Origin: DASRDZ01 sp035569495
GTDB lineage: Bacteria; Chloroflexota; Dormibacteria; Aeolococcales; Aeolococcaceae
Assembly: GCA_035569495.1 (NCBI GenBank)
Contig: DATMMX010000011.1
Span: 434,001 to 498,000 of the forward strand
Direction of reading: 5' to 3'
DNA length: 64,000 nucleotides
Below, piece after piece: positions 27,784-34,358 of this stretch (positions within the stretch are counted from its first letter, which is position 1; every line of letters starts with the position of its first letter). The notes under the pieces are model-generated. The model was not told the DNA's origin. It did not search any database and saw only the letters and a list, made by a program, of their open reading frames with translations. The position numbers were made by a program, and so were the translations under genes.

Positions 27784-28554
27784 GTGCCGCTGCCTCCCCT
27801 GCACGTCCACGACACCGGCGAGGGGCCCGTGCTGCTCTTCCTGCACGCGTTCCCGCTCGACGCCTCGATGTGGGACCACCAGGTCGCCGCCTTCTCGGGC
27901 CGGTACCGGTGCCTGCGTCCCGACGTCTACGGCTTCGGCGCCTCGCCCCCGCCGCCTACCGGGATGACGCTTGACGACGTCGCCGCCGCGGTGGTCGACG
28001 CGCTCGACTCGCGCGGCGTGGAGACGGCGACGGTGGTGGGGCAGTCGATGGGTGGCTACATCGCCTTCCCGCTGATGCGACGCCTGGCATCGCGTGTGGA
28101 GCGGCTGGTGCTCGCCGACACGCGGGCCTCGGCCGACACCGAGCAGGCGCGCGCCGACCGGCTGCGCATGGCCGAGCAGGTACGCACGGCGAACAGCGTC
28201 GCCGCGATCGTCGAGCCGATGACCGCGCGACTGCTCTCGCCGGAGAGCGCGGCGGAGTTCCACATCTCCGACCCGGTGCGCGGGCGCATCGGGCGCGCCA
28301 CGCCGGCGGGAGTGGCGGCGGCGCAGGAGGCGATGGCGGCGCGGCCCGACTCGTCGGACCTGCTGCCGGCGATCAGCGTGCCGGTGCTGGTGTTGGTCGG
28401 CGCCCAAGACGCGATCGTGTCCCCGGCGGAGGCGGAGCGCATGGCCGCCGCGATTCCTGGGGCACGGTTCCAGGTGGTCGAGGGGGCCGGGCACCTGACC
28501 AGCCTGGAGCGCTGGGAGGCGTTCAACGCCGCCCTCGCGGCGTTTCTCGACTGA
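27784..28554 (+). CDS. Alpha/beta hydrolase
   Basis: 256 residues of the alpha/beta-hydrolase fold. Seen: oxyanion region LFLHAFPLDASMWDHQ, nucleophile Ser in VVGQSMGGYIA, Asp in VLVGAQDAIVSP and His in EGAGHLTSLE. Resembles 3-oxoadipate enol-lactonase/BioH-like enzymes; substrate unknown. GTG 27784 has TAGCAT (27771-27776) seven bases upstream and no Shine-Dalgarno, hence its own leaderless promoter directly after the kinase stop. Confidence 0.88.
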   Translation: MPLPPLHVHDTGEGPVLLFLHAFPLDASMWDHQVAAFSGRYRCLRPDVYGFGASPPPPTGMTLDDVAAAVVDALDSRGVETATVVGQSMGGYIAFPLMRRLASRVERLVLADTRASADTEQARADRLRMAEQVRTANSVAAIVEPMTARLLSPESAAEFHISDPVRGRIGRATPAGVAAAQEAMAARPDSSDLLPAISVPVLVLVGAQDAIVSPAEAERMAAAIPGARFQVVEGAGHLTSLERWEAFNAALAAFLD

Positions 28555-28571
28555 CCCTGCTGCGGCTCCGG

Positions 28572-29771
28572 TCAGTGAGCCGCGAGCACTCCGAGCTCGG
28601 CGGGCACCGCGTTGGGCATCATGCAGAAGCCCTCGTAGTCGATCGGCTCGGTGATCGTCGGGCTCTCACCGCACACCGGGCACTGCGGGTCGCGCGGCAC
28701 GCGGAACTCGCGGAACTTCATGTCCAGCGCGTCGATGTGGAGCAGGCGACCGGCCAGCGGCTCGCCCGCGCCGACGATCAGCTTGACCACCTCGGTGGCC
28801 TGGAGGACGCCGACGATGCCCGGCAGGACGCCGATGACGCCGGCCTCGGCGCAGCTCGGCGCCTCCTCGGGGGGCGGCGGCGCGGGGTAGCGGCAGCGGT
28901 AGCAGGGCGACTGGTGCGGCAGCACCGTCGTCACCTGGCCCTCGAAGCGGAAGATGCCGCCGTCGACAAGAGGCTTCTTGGTGAAGATGGCCACGTCGTT
29001 GGCCAGGTAGCGGGTGGGGAAGTTGTCGCAGCCGTTGACGATGATGTCGTACTGCTCGAAGATCTCCCGCGCGTTCTCGCTGTTCAGCATCTCGCGGTGC
29101 TCGACCACCTTGACGTCGGGGTTGAGCGCGTTGATCTGGATGCGCGCCGACTCGGTCTTGGCCATGCCCACCCGGTCCTGGGTGTGGATCACCTGGCGCT
29201 GCAGGTTGGACATGTCGACGGTGTCGAAGTCGAGCAGCCCGAGGGTGCCCACGCCCGCGGCGGCGAGGTACAGGGCGGCGGGGGCGCCCAGGCCACCGGC
29301 GCCGATGAGCAGGACGCGCGCCGCGAGCAGCTTCTGCTGCCCCTCCTCCCCGACCTCGGGGACGAGCAGGTGGCGCGAGTAGCGGATCTTCTGCTCGGGG
29401 GTGAGCAGCTTGGGGACGGTGAACTCGTAGCCCTTCTGCTTCCAGGCGCTGAAGCCGCCGGCCAGCGACTCGACGTTCTCGTAGCCCATCGAGCGCAGCG
29501 CCTGCCCGGCGAGCAGGGAGCGCACGCCGCCGGCGCAGTAGATGGTGATGGGGGTGGCCCGGTCGGGGACGCGGTCCTCGATCTGCAGCTCCAGGAAGCC
29601 CTTGCTGAGGTGCACCGCCCCGGTGATGTAGCCCTGGTCGACCTCGTCCTGCTCGCGCACGTCGAGGAGGACGTGGCCGTTGCTCCGGCCGCGGCGGTGG
29701 ACGTCCTCGGCGGTCACTTCGGGGACCACCGCGCGGGCGGCGGCGAGCAGGTCGCGGGAGCTCTGGGCCAT
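28572..29771 (-). CDS. Rhodanese-MoeB/ThiF fusion, sulfur-carrier adenylyltransferase
   Basis: A 399-residue fusion. The N-terminal rhodanese domain (about 18-115) has active-site Cys79 in YCAGGVRS. The C-terminal E1-like domain (about 125-399) has the ATP-binding GAGGLGAPAALYLA, catalytic Asp in the DNFPTRY region, and two zinc pairs, CYRC and CPVC. It would adenylate the C-terminal GG of a sulfur carrier (MoaD or ThiS type) and pass sulfur as persulfide, for molybdopterin, thiamine or cysteine. In MoeZ and MOCS3 the rhodanese is C-terminal; here the order is reversed. ATG 29771 follows AAAGGAAG. moaB and moaC are about 17 kb away. Confidence 0.9.
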   Translation of the reverse strand: MAQSSRDLLAAARAVVPEVTAEDVHRRGRSNGHVLLDVREQDEVDQGYITGAVHLSKGFLELQIEDRVPDRATPITIYCAGGVRSLLAGQALRSMGYENVESLAGGFSAWKQKGYEFTVPKLLTPEQKIRYSRHLLVPEVGEEGQQKLLAARVLLIGAGGLGAPAALYLAAAGVGTLGLLDFDTVDMSNLQRQVIHTQDRVGMAKTESARIQINALNPDVKVVEHREMLNSENAREIFEQYDIIVNGCDNFPTRYLANDVAIFTKKPLVDGGIFRFEGQVTTVLPHQSPCYRCRYPAPPPPEEAPSCAEAGVIGVLPGIVGVLQATEVVKLIVGAGEPLAGRLLHIDALDMKFREFRVPRDPQCPVCGESPTITEPIDYEGFCMMPNAVPAELGVLAAH

Positions 29772-29806
29772 TCTGTGGATTGCTTCCTTTGGTGGGTGGA
29801 CTGTCC

Positions 29807-29836
29807 AGTCTAGGGCGGCCCGGGTCGATCCGTCAA
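29807..29836 (-). promoter_or_regulatory. Sigma-70-type promoter of the rhodanese-MoeB gene
   Basis: Reading the minus strand: TTGACG (29836-29831), an 18-base spacer, TAGACT (29812-29807). The predicted start near 29800 leaves about 29 bases of leader with a Shine-Dalgarno before ATG 29771. An interrupted palindrome TGGACTGTCCA at 29797-29807 overlaps the predicted transcription start and could be an operator. Confidence 0.6.
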
Positions 29837-30234
29837 AACTGGATCGGAAAAGTCAACAATCCGTGGTACCCGCGCCACGCCACGGAGAAACGCGCTGCTC
29901 GCGGTGATCGGCGCTGAGCCGGAGGCGTCGCGGGAACCTGTCGAGCGCGTCAGGAAGCGCAAGGTTCGGTTGGGACTGTCGTTCACCAATGCAGGCGCTG
30001 GGACGCCGCCGGCCGGCCAAGGGGATGCCGGGAGCTCCCCGAGAGCCGCGTCGTCAACCAGGGAGGGTTGTGCCGCTTCACGGCGGCAGCTCGACGTGGT
30101 CCCGGCTGCGGCTCCCAGTGCCCACCGCGACGGTTCAGGTGCCGTTTCGATTTCTGTCAGTTCGGACAGCGAGGCCTGTCAGGCGCCGCAAACCCCCTGG
30201 GGCTCGGAGCACGAATGGGAGAATTCGCGTCGAG
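29837..30234. other. Long non-coding region upstream of the OmpR-like gene
   Basis: Together with the adjoining promoter this is 463 bases without a convincing gene; frames across it are open but look like random GC-rich readings. No riboswitch family I know is recognisable (cobalamin, TPP, ydaO, M-box, glycine checked by eye). Two small hairpins sit near the 3' end: CTGTC/GACAG (30154-30169) and GCCT/AGGC just after. It may be a 5' leader or hold a small RNA. Confidence 0.4.
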
Positions 30235-30984
30235 ATGAGCCAGCGCATCGTCGCGTTCGAGCCGTCCCCCGAGTACCGCGCGGTGATCGACTGCCTGCTC
30301 GACGAGGACGACGGCTACCAGGTCACTGTCCACGAGACGTACGAGCAGATGGTCGCCGCCCTTCGCGACGAGGCCGCCGACCTGATCATCGTCAGCTTCG
30401 CCGACCTCGGCGACGGCGAGGCCGCGCTGAGCATGCTCCGCCAGGCGGTCGACACCCCGATCCTCGCCCTGGTGCAGGACGCCGAGGAGACCAAGGCGGC
30501 GCTGCGCTGGGGCGCCGATTACGACCTGCGCAAGCCCTTCGACCCCGAGGTCTTCAAGGTCGCCGTCGAGGCGGTGCTCCGCCGCGGCACGGGCACGCCG
30601 AGCACGCCGTCGTCCCTGCTGCCCAGCGCCGACCCGATCACGGTGCAGGACCTCAAGGTCTACCCCGACCGCCGCACCGTCGAGCGCGACGGCCGCCGCC
30701 AGGTGCTCAGCCAGACCGAGTGGCAGCTCTTCGCCTTCCTGCTTCGCGAGCCCGGCCGCACCTTCTCGCGCCGCGAGCTGGCCGCGGGCGCCTGGGGCCC
30801 CGGCTACGCGTCGCGCAGCGGCCAGGCCGAGTTGTACGTGTCGCGGGTGCGCCGCAAGGTGGAGCGCGACCCCCAGCGGCCGCGGATCATCGAGACGGTG
30901 CGCGGCGCCGGCTACCGGCTGCTGCTCGACTCCGAGGCGCACCGGGCGCTGGAGGCGATGTCGCCGGTGGAGAACGCCAGCTAG
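30235..30984 (+). CDS. OmpR-like winged-helix regulator with degenerate receiver
   Basis: 250 residues. The N-terminal domain (about 3-115) has the size and C-terminal LRKPFDPEVF of a response-regulator receiver, but the phospho-acceptor Asp is Ser54 (LIIVSFADLG), the acid-pocket pair is Glu9-Pro10 and the conserved Thr/Ser is Val80; Lys100 is kept. The C-terminal domain (about 145-235) is a normal OmpR DNA-binding domain: LSQTEWQLFAFLLREPGRTFSR, YVSRVRRKVE, IETVRGAGYRL. It should therefore work without aspartyl phosphorylation. ATG 30235 chosen as the first residue of the fold; no clear Shine-Dalgarno. The preceding 463-base region is non-coding. Confidence 0.85.
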   Translation: MSQRIVAFEPSPEYRAVIDCLLDEDDGYQVTVHETYEQMVAALRDEAADLIIVSFADLGDGEAALSMLRQAVDTPILALVQDAEETKAALRWGADYDLRKPFDPEVFKVAVEAVLRRGTGTPSTPSSLLPSADPITVQDLKVYPDRRTVERDGRRQVLSQTEWQLFAFLLREPGRTFSRRELAAGAWGPGYASRSGQAELYVSRVRRKVERDPQRPRIIETVRGAGYRLLLDSEAHRALEAMSPVENAS

Positions 30985-31024
30985 GTGTCCTCCGGGTGAC
31001 GCCTGGCGGCTACGCTTGGCCGCC

Positions 31025-32551
31025 GTGAGCACCACTCTCGGCGCGCTGCTGGCCGCGGCCGGGCTGCCGCCGCCGCCCCCGGGTGCTGCCGCCGTGCCGG
31101 TCAGCGGTGTCGCCTACGACTCCCGGCGCGCGGTGCGCGGCTCGGTGTTCGTCGCCATCCCGGGCGAGCACACCGACGGGCATCGTCATGCTCTGGCCGC
31201 CGTCGAGGCGGGCGCGGTGGCGGTGCTGGCGCAGCGTGCGCCCGAGCCGCCGCTCCCTGACGGGACGCCGCTGGTGCTGGTTCCGGACACGCAGATGGCC
31301 CTGGCGCCGCTGGCCGCGGAGCTGTACGGCCATCCGTCGCGGCGGCTCACCGTCGCCGGTGTCACCGGGACCGACGGCAAGACGACCACGACGACGATGC
31401 TGCACGCGGCCTGGCGGGGCGCGGGCATCGCTGCCGGGAGCCTCACAACAGTGGACTTCCGGGTCCTGGGTCGCATCGAGGCCAACAAGACGCGGCAGAC
31501 CACGCTGGAGTCCGCCGACCTGCAGGAGCGGCTGCGCGCGCTGGCCGACGAGGGGTGCACGCACGTCGCGCTGGAAACCTCGTCGCACGCGCTGGTGCTG
31601 CACCGTGTCGACGCCGTCGACTTCGCCTGCGCGGTGTTCACCAGGATCACCAGCGAGCACCTCGACTTCCACGGCACCCGCGACGCCTACCTCGCCGCCA
31701 AGGCGTCGCTGCTGACCCGCGCGGCGCAGCATCCCGACGGCCTTGCGGTGCTCGACCGCGACGACGAGTTCGCCTTCCCGGTGCTGCGCGCGATGCCCGT
31801 TGCGCGGCGGCTGAGCTACAGCGCCCGGGGCGCGGCGGACGCCGACCTGGTCGCCACTGGCGTGCGAGTTGATGCCGGTGGTGTCCATTTCTCGGCGCGC
31901 ACGCCGTGGGGTTCCGCGGACGTGGACCTTCGCCTCGCGGGACGCTTCAACGTCGCCAACGCGCTGGCGGCGCTGGCCGCGGGATGCGCGACGGGCGCTT
32001 CGCTCTCCGGCGCGGTGGCCGGGTTGGCGGCGCTCGACCGGGTCAGCGGCCGCATGGAGCGGGTCGACCTCGGCCAGCCGTTCAGCGTGGTGATCGACTA
32101 TGCGCACACCGCGGATGCGCTGCACACGGTGCTCACCGAGCTGCGCGCGGCGACCACCGGAAAGCTGTGGGCTGTGTTCGGTAGCGCCGGGCGGCGCGAC
32201 GTGGGCAAGCGAGCGGCGATGGGGCGCGTCGCCGCCGAGCTGGCCGAGCGCGTCGTGGTCACCGACGAGGACCCGCGCGAGGAGGACTCGCGCGCCATCG
32301 TCGAGCAGATCGCCGCGGGCGCGCGCGACGCGACGCACCGTGACGGCGAGGAGCTGTTCCTCATCCCCGACCGCACCGCGGCGATACGCTTCGCCGTCGC
32401 CGGCGCGGCTCCGGGCGACACCGTGCTGCTCGCCGGCAAGGGCCACGAGAGCACCCTCATCCTGCGCGACGGACCTGTGCCCTGGGACGAGCGCGCGGTC
32501 GCCGAGCAGGCGGTGCGCGAGCGTCTGGCGCAGGCGGGTTCCATCTCGTAG
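31025..32551 (+). CDS. murE: UDP-N-acetylmuramoyl-tripeptide synthetase MurE
   Basis: Cytosolic Mur ligase that adds the third amino acid to UDP-MurNAc-dipeptide. 508 residues. Seen: SGVAYDSRRAVRGSVFVAI, P-loop VTGTDGKTTTTTML, TLESADLQ, ETSSHAL, carbamylated-Lys region AAKASL, DYAHTADALHTVL and TDEDPREED. The DPR motif fits the meso-diaminopimelate form rather than lysine. It is not in a dcw cluster here. GTG 31025 is preceded by TACGCT (31011-31016) at eight bases: leaderless. Confidence 0.93.
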   Translation: MSTTLGALLAAAGLPPPPPGAAAVPVSGVAYDSRRAVRGSVFVAIPGEHTDGHRHALAAVEAGAVAVLAQRAPEPPLPDGTPLVLVPDTQMALAPLAAELYGHPSRRLTVAGVTGTDGKTTTTTMLHAAWRGAGIAAGSLTTVDFRVLGRIEANKTRQTTLESADLQERLRALADEGCTHVALETSSHALVLHRVDAVDFACAVFTRITSEHLDFHGTRDAYLAAKASLLTRAAQHPDGLAVLDRDDEFAFPVLRAMPVARRLSYSARGAADADLVATGVRVDAGGVHFSARTPWGSADVDLRLAGRFNVANALAALAAGCATGASLSGAVAGLAALDRVSGRMERVDLGQPFSVVIDYAHTADALHTVLTELRAATTGKLWAVFGSAGRRDVGKRAAMGRVAAELAERVVVTDEDPREEDSRAIVEQIAAGARDATHRDGEELFLIPDRTAAIRFAVAGAAPGDTVLLAGKGHESTLILRDGPVPWDERAVAEQAVRERLAQAGSIS

Positions 32552-32561
32552 CATCTGGGCC

Positions 32562-32861
32562 ATGTCCGCATGGGAGAAGCGGGTCCGCAGCCTCAGCCTG
32601 CACGGCGTCGAGGCCAACATGGCCCTGGGCGCGCGCTACTTCCGCTTCGAGGTGCTCGCCCTGGAGGGCGGCAGCGATCCGGCGGAGATGCGGCTGCCGG
32701 GCGCGGTGCAGGTGCTGGAGGAGGTGAGCTCGCGCGGACGCTGCGTCATCGTGCTGCCCGACGAGCGGCGGGTGGCCCTGTACGCGGTGCACCCCGAGGA
32801 GGGCGCGCCCGAGGTGGTCTGGTACGAGCGCACCGAGCGGCTGCGCACGCCGCAGCGCTAG
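32562..32861 (+). CDS. Small protein of unknown function
   Basis: 99 residues, no recognised family. It looks like a compact mixed alpha/beta fold (RYFRFEVLALEGG, RCVIVLPDERRVALYAVHP, EVVWYERTER) without signal peptide or membrane segment. The promoter box TAGCAT (32549-32554) begins with the murE TAG stop and ends seven bases before the ATG, so it is transcribed independently although it is only ten bases after murE. The stop shares CTAG with rsmG. Codon usage is like its neighbours, supporting a real gene. Confidence 0.65.
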   Translation: MSAWEKRVRSLSLHGVEANMALGARYFRFEVLALEGGSDPAEMRLPGAVQVLEEVSSRGRCVIVLPDERRVALYAVHPEEGAPEVVWYERTERLRTPQR

Positions 32862-33481
32862 AGAGGCCTGCGCAGGGGGACGCCCGCGCGGCGGGGGTAC
32901 TGATCGGGAGTCGCGTGCAGCTTGTCGATGAGCAGCACGTTGCCGGGCGCAGCCTGGGGTGTCCCGCCACCGAGCAGCTGCGCCGCGTGTGCGCTCTCGC
33001 CTGCGGCCGCGTGTGCGTCGCCGACCAGTGTTGCCACGCGACCACCGGCGCGCACCAGGGGCAGGGTGAACTCGCACATCACCGGGGGTGGCGCCAGGGC
33101 GCGCGAGACGGCAAGGTCGAACGCCTCACGCACCCCGTCACGGTGGGCAACGTCCTCGACGCGGGCGCAGAGCACGTCGACGTTGTCGAGCCGGAGCACG
33201 CCCGCCGCGTGGGTGAGGAAGGCCGCCTTGCGCTGGTCGGAGTCGAGCAGGGTGACGTGCAGGTCGGGCCGCAGGATCGCCATCGGTATCCCCGGCACGC
33301 CGCCGCCGGTGCCGACGTCGATGACGCGCGCACCCTGTGGCGGCTGGGCGGCGTCGACCAGCGCCAGGCTCTCGCCGATGTGCTTGTCCCACGCCTGCTC
33401 GGGGGGGATCGCGGTGAGGTTGATGCGCTGGTTCCAGCGTTGCAGCTCGTCGAGGTAGGCGCGCAGCCGGGGGTCGTCCAT
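32858..33481 (-). CDS. rsmG: 16S rRNA (guanine527-N7)-methyltransferase
   Basis: RsmG/GidB methylates G527 of 16S rRNA with AdoMet. About 207 residues, the family size. Seen: WNQRINLTAI, HIGESLALV, IDVGTGGGVPGIPMAI (AdoMet site), LLDSDQRKAAFL, and AVSRALAP. ATG 33481 is chosen as TACGGT (33496-33491) lies nine bases upstream; the frame is open further. In many bacteria rsmG lies beside parAB; here a ParB-N domain gene is about 0.9 kb away on the other strand, without parA. Confidence 0.92.
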   Translation of the reverse strand: MDDPRLRAYLDELQRWNQRINLTAIPPEQAWDKHIGESLALVDAAQPPQGARVIDVGTGGGVPGIPMAILRPDLHVTLLDSDQRKAAFLTHAAGVLRLDNVDVLCARVEDVAHRDGVREAFDLAVSRALAPPPVMCEFTLPLVRAGGRVATLVGDAHAAAGESAHAAQLLGGGTPQAAPGNVLLIDKLHATPDQYPRRAGVPLRRPL

Positions 33482-33605
33482 CGGCGTGCGACCGTACACC
33501 GCGAGCGCTCCAGGCCGGCCGCCGGAAATCGGAAGGCCCGCCGGCCGCGTCGCCATGCCATGATTCGAAGACCCGACTCAATGCCCGGACCCCAGGAGAG
33601 GAAGC

Positions 33606-33794
33606 ATGAGCACGCCCGACCAGTGCCCTCGGTGCAGCAGCGCGACGCGACTGTCGGTCGTCTACTACGACGCCAACGGCCAGCCGCTGGGCGGGCACAG
33701 TCAGTGCACCGAGTGCGGTCCGCGGCATGCGGTCAAGCTGATCCCGCGCTCGGCGGAAGTGCGCAAGCAGCTCCTCTCCCGCAAGGCCTCCTGA
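33606..33794 (+). CDS. Small zinc-ribbon protein
   Basis: 62 residues. Two cysteine pairs, CPRC (residues 7-10) and CTEC (34-37), separated by a strand-rich VVYYDANGQPLGG, form a probable zinc ribbon. The second half is basic and helical. A strong Shine-Dalgarno (AGGAGAGGA) precedes the ATG by about five bases. Role unknown; small ribbons of this kind often bind nucleic acid. Confidence 0.72.
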   Translation: MSTPDQCPRCSSATRLSVVYYDANGQPLGGHSQCTECGPRHAVKLIPRSAEVRKQLLSRKAS

Positions 33795-33906
33795 GCGCTC
33801 CTCGCCGCCGGGGCTGAGGGACGCGCTGCAACACCGGTGGCGGACGGGTGTCAAAGACGGTACGCTCAGGCGCCGCACCGCATCACCAGGGAGGGTCCTC
33901 ACGGAC

Positions 33907-34344
33907 ATGGGCACGGTACGAGACGACGTCGTCCCCGCTTTGGAGCGGCTGCCGCTCTTCGCGGGCTTCGACCGCAAGGAGCTGAAGAAGCTCGCCGAAC
34001 GCTTCGACGAGCAGAGCTTCCTCCCCGAGCACGGCGTGCTCACCGAGGGGATGAGCGGGATGGAGTTCTTCATCATCCTGGACGGCACCGCCGAGGTGAT
34101 CCACGACGGCGCGGTGATCGCCACCCTGCAGCCCGGCGACTTCTTCGGTGAGGTCGCGGTGCTCGACGGCGGACCGCGGACGGCGTCGGTGCGGGCGCTG
34201 GACCGGCTGCGCACGCTGGGGTTGCCCAACGGCTCCTTCAAGCAGCTCCTGCTCGACTACCCGCTGATGGCGGTCAACCTGCTGCCCCAGGTCATCCGCC
34301 GCTTCCGCGCCGTGATGACCACCGCCTCCGGCACCACCGCCTAG
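33907..34344 (+). CDS. Cyclic-nucleotide-binding-domain protein
   Basis: 145 residues made of one cNMP-binding (Crp-like) beta-roll with flanking helices and no DNA-binding HTH. Seen: LPLFAGFDRKELKKLAERF, MEFFIILDGTAEVIHDG, and the phosphate-binding cassette PGDFFGEVAVLDGGPRTASV. The FGE...RTASV form keeps the Glu and Arg that contact cyclic nucleotide. TACGCT lies at 33860-33865 and GGAGGG precedes the ATG. It ends 14 bases before the ParB-N/DUF4388-like gene and so probably works with it. Confidence 0.87.
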   Translation: MGTVRDDVVPALERLPLFAGFDRKELKKLAERFDEQSFLPEHGVLTEGMSGMEFFIILDGTAEVIHDGAVIATLQPGDFFGEVAVLDGGPRTASVRALDRLRTLGLPNGSFKQLLLDYPLMAVNLLPQVIRRFRAVMTTASGTTA

Positions 34345-34358
34345 TTCTTCGGGACCTG

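Noticed and set aside
29837..30234. Open frames across the leader region (for example starting near 29904 or 29989)
   Set aside because: The upstream parts have Arg/Ala/Ser-rich random composition and only the part from ATG 30235 has domain structure.
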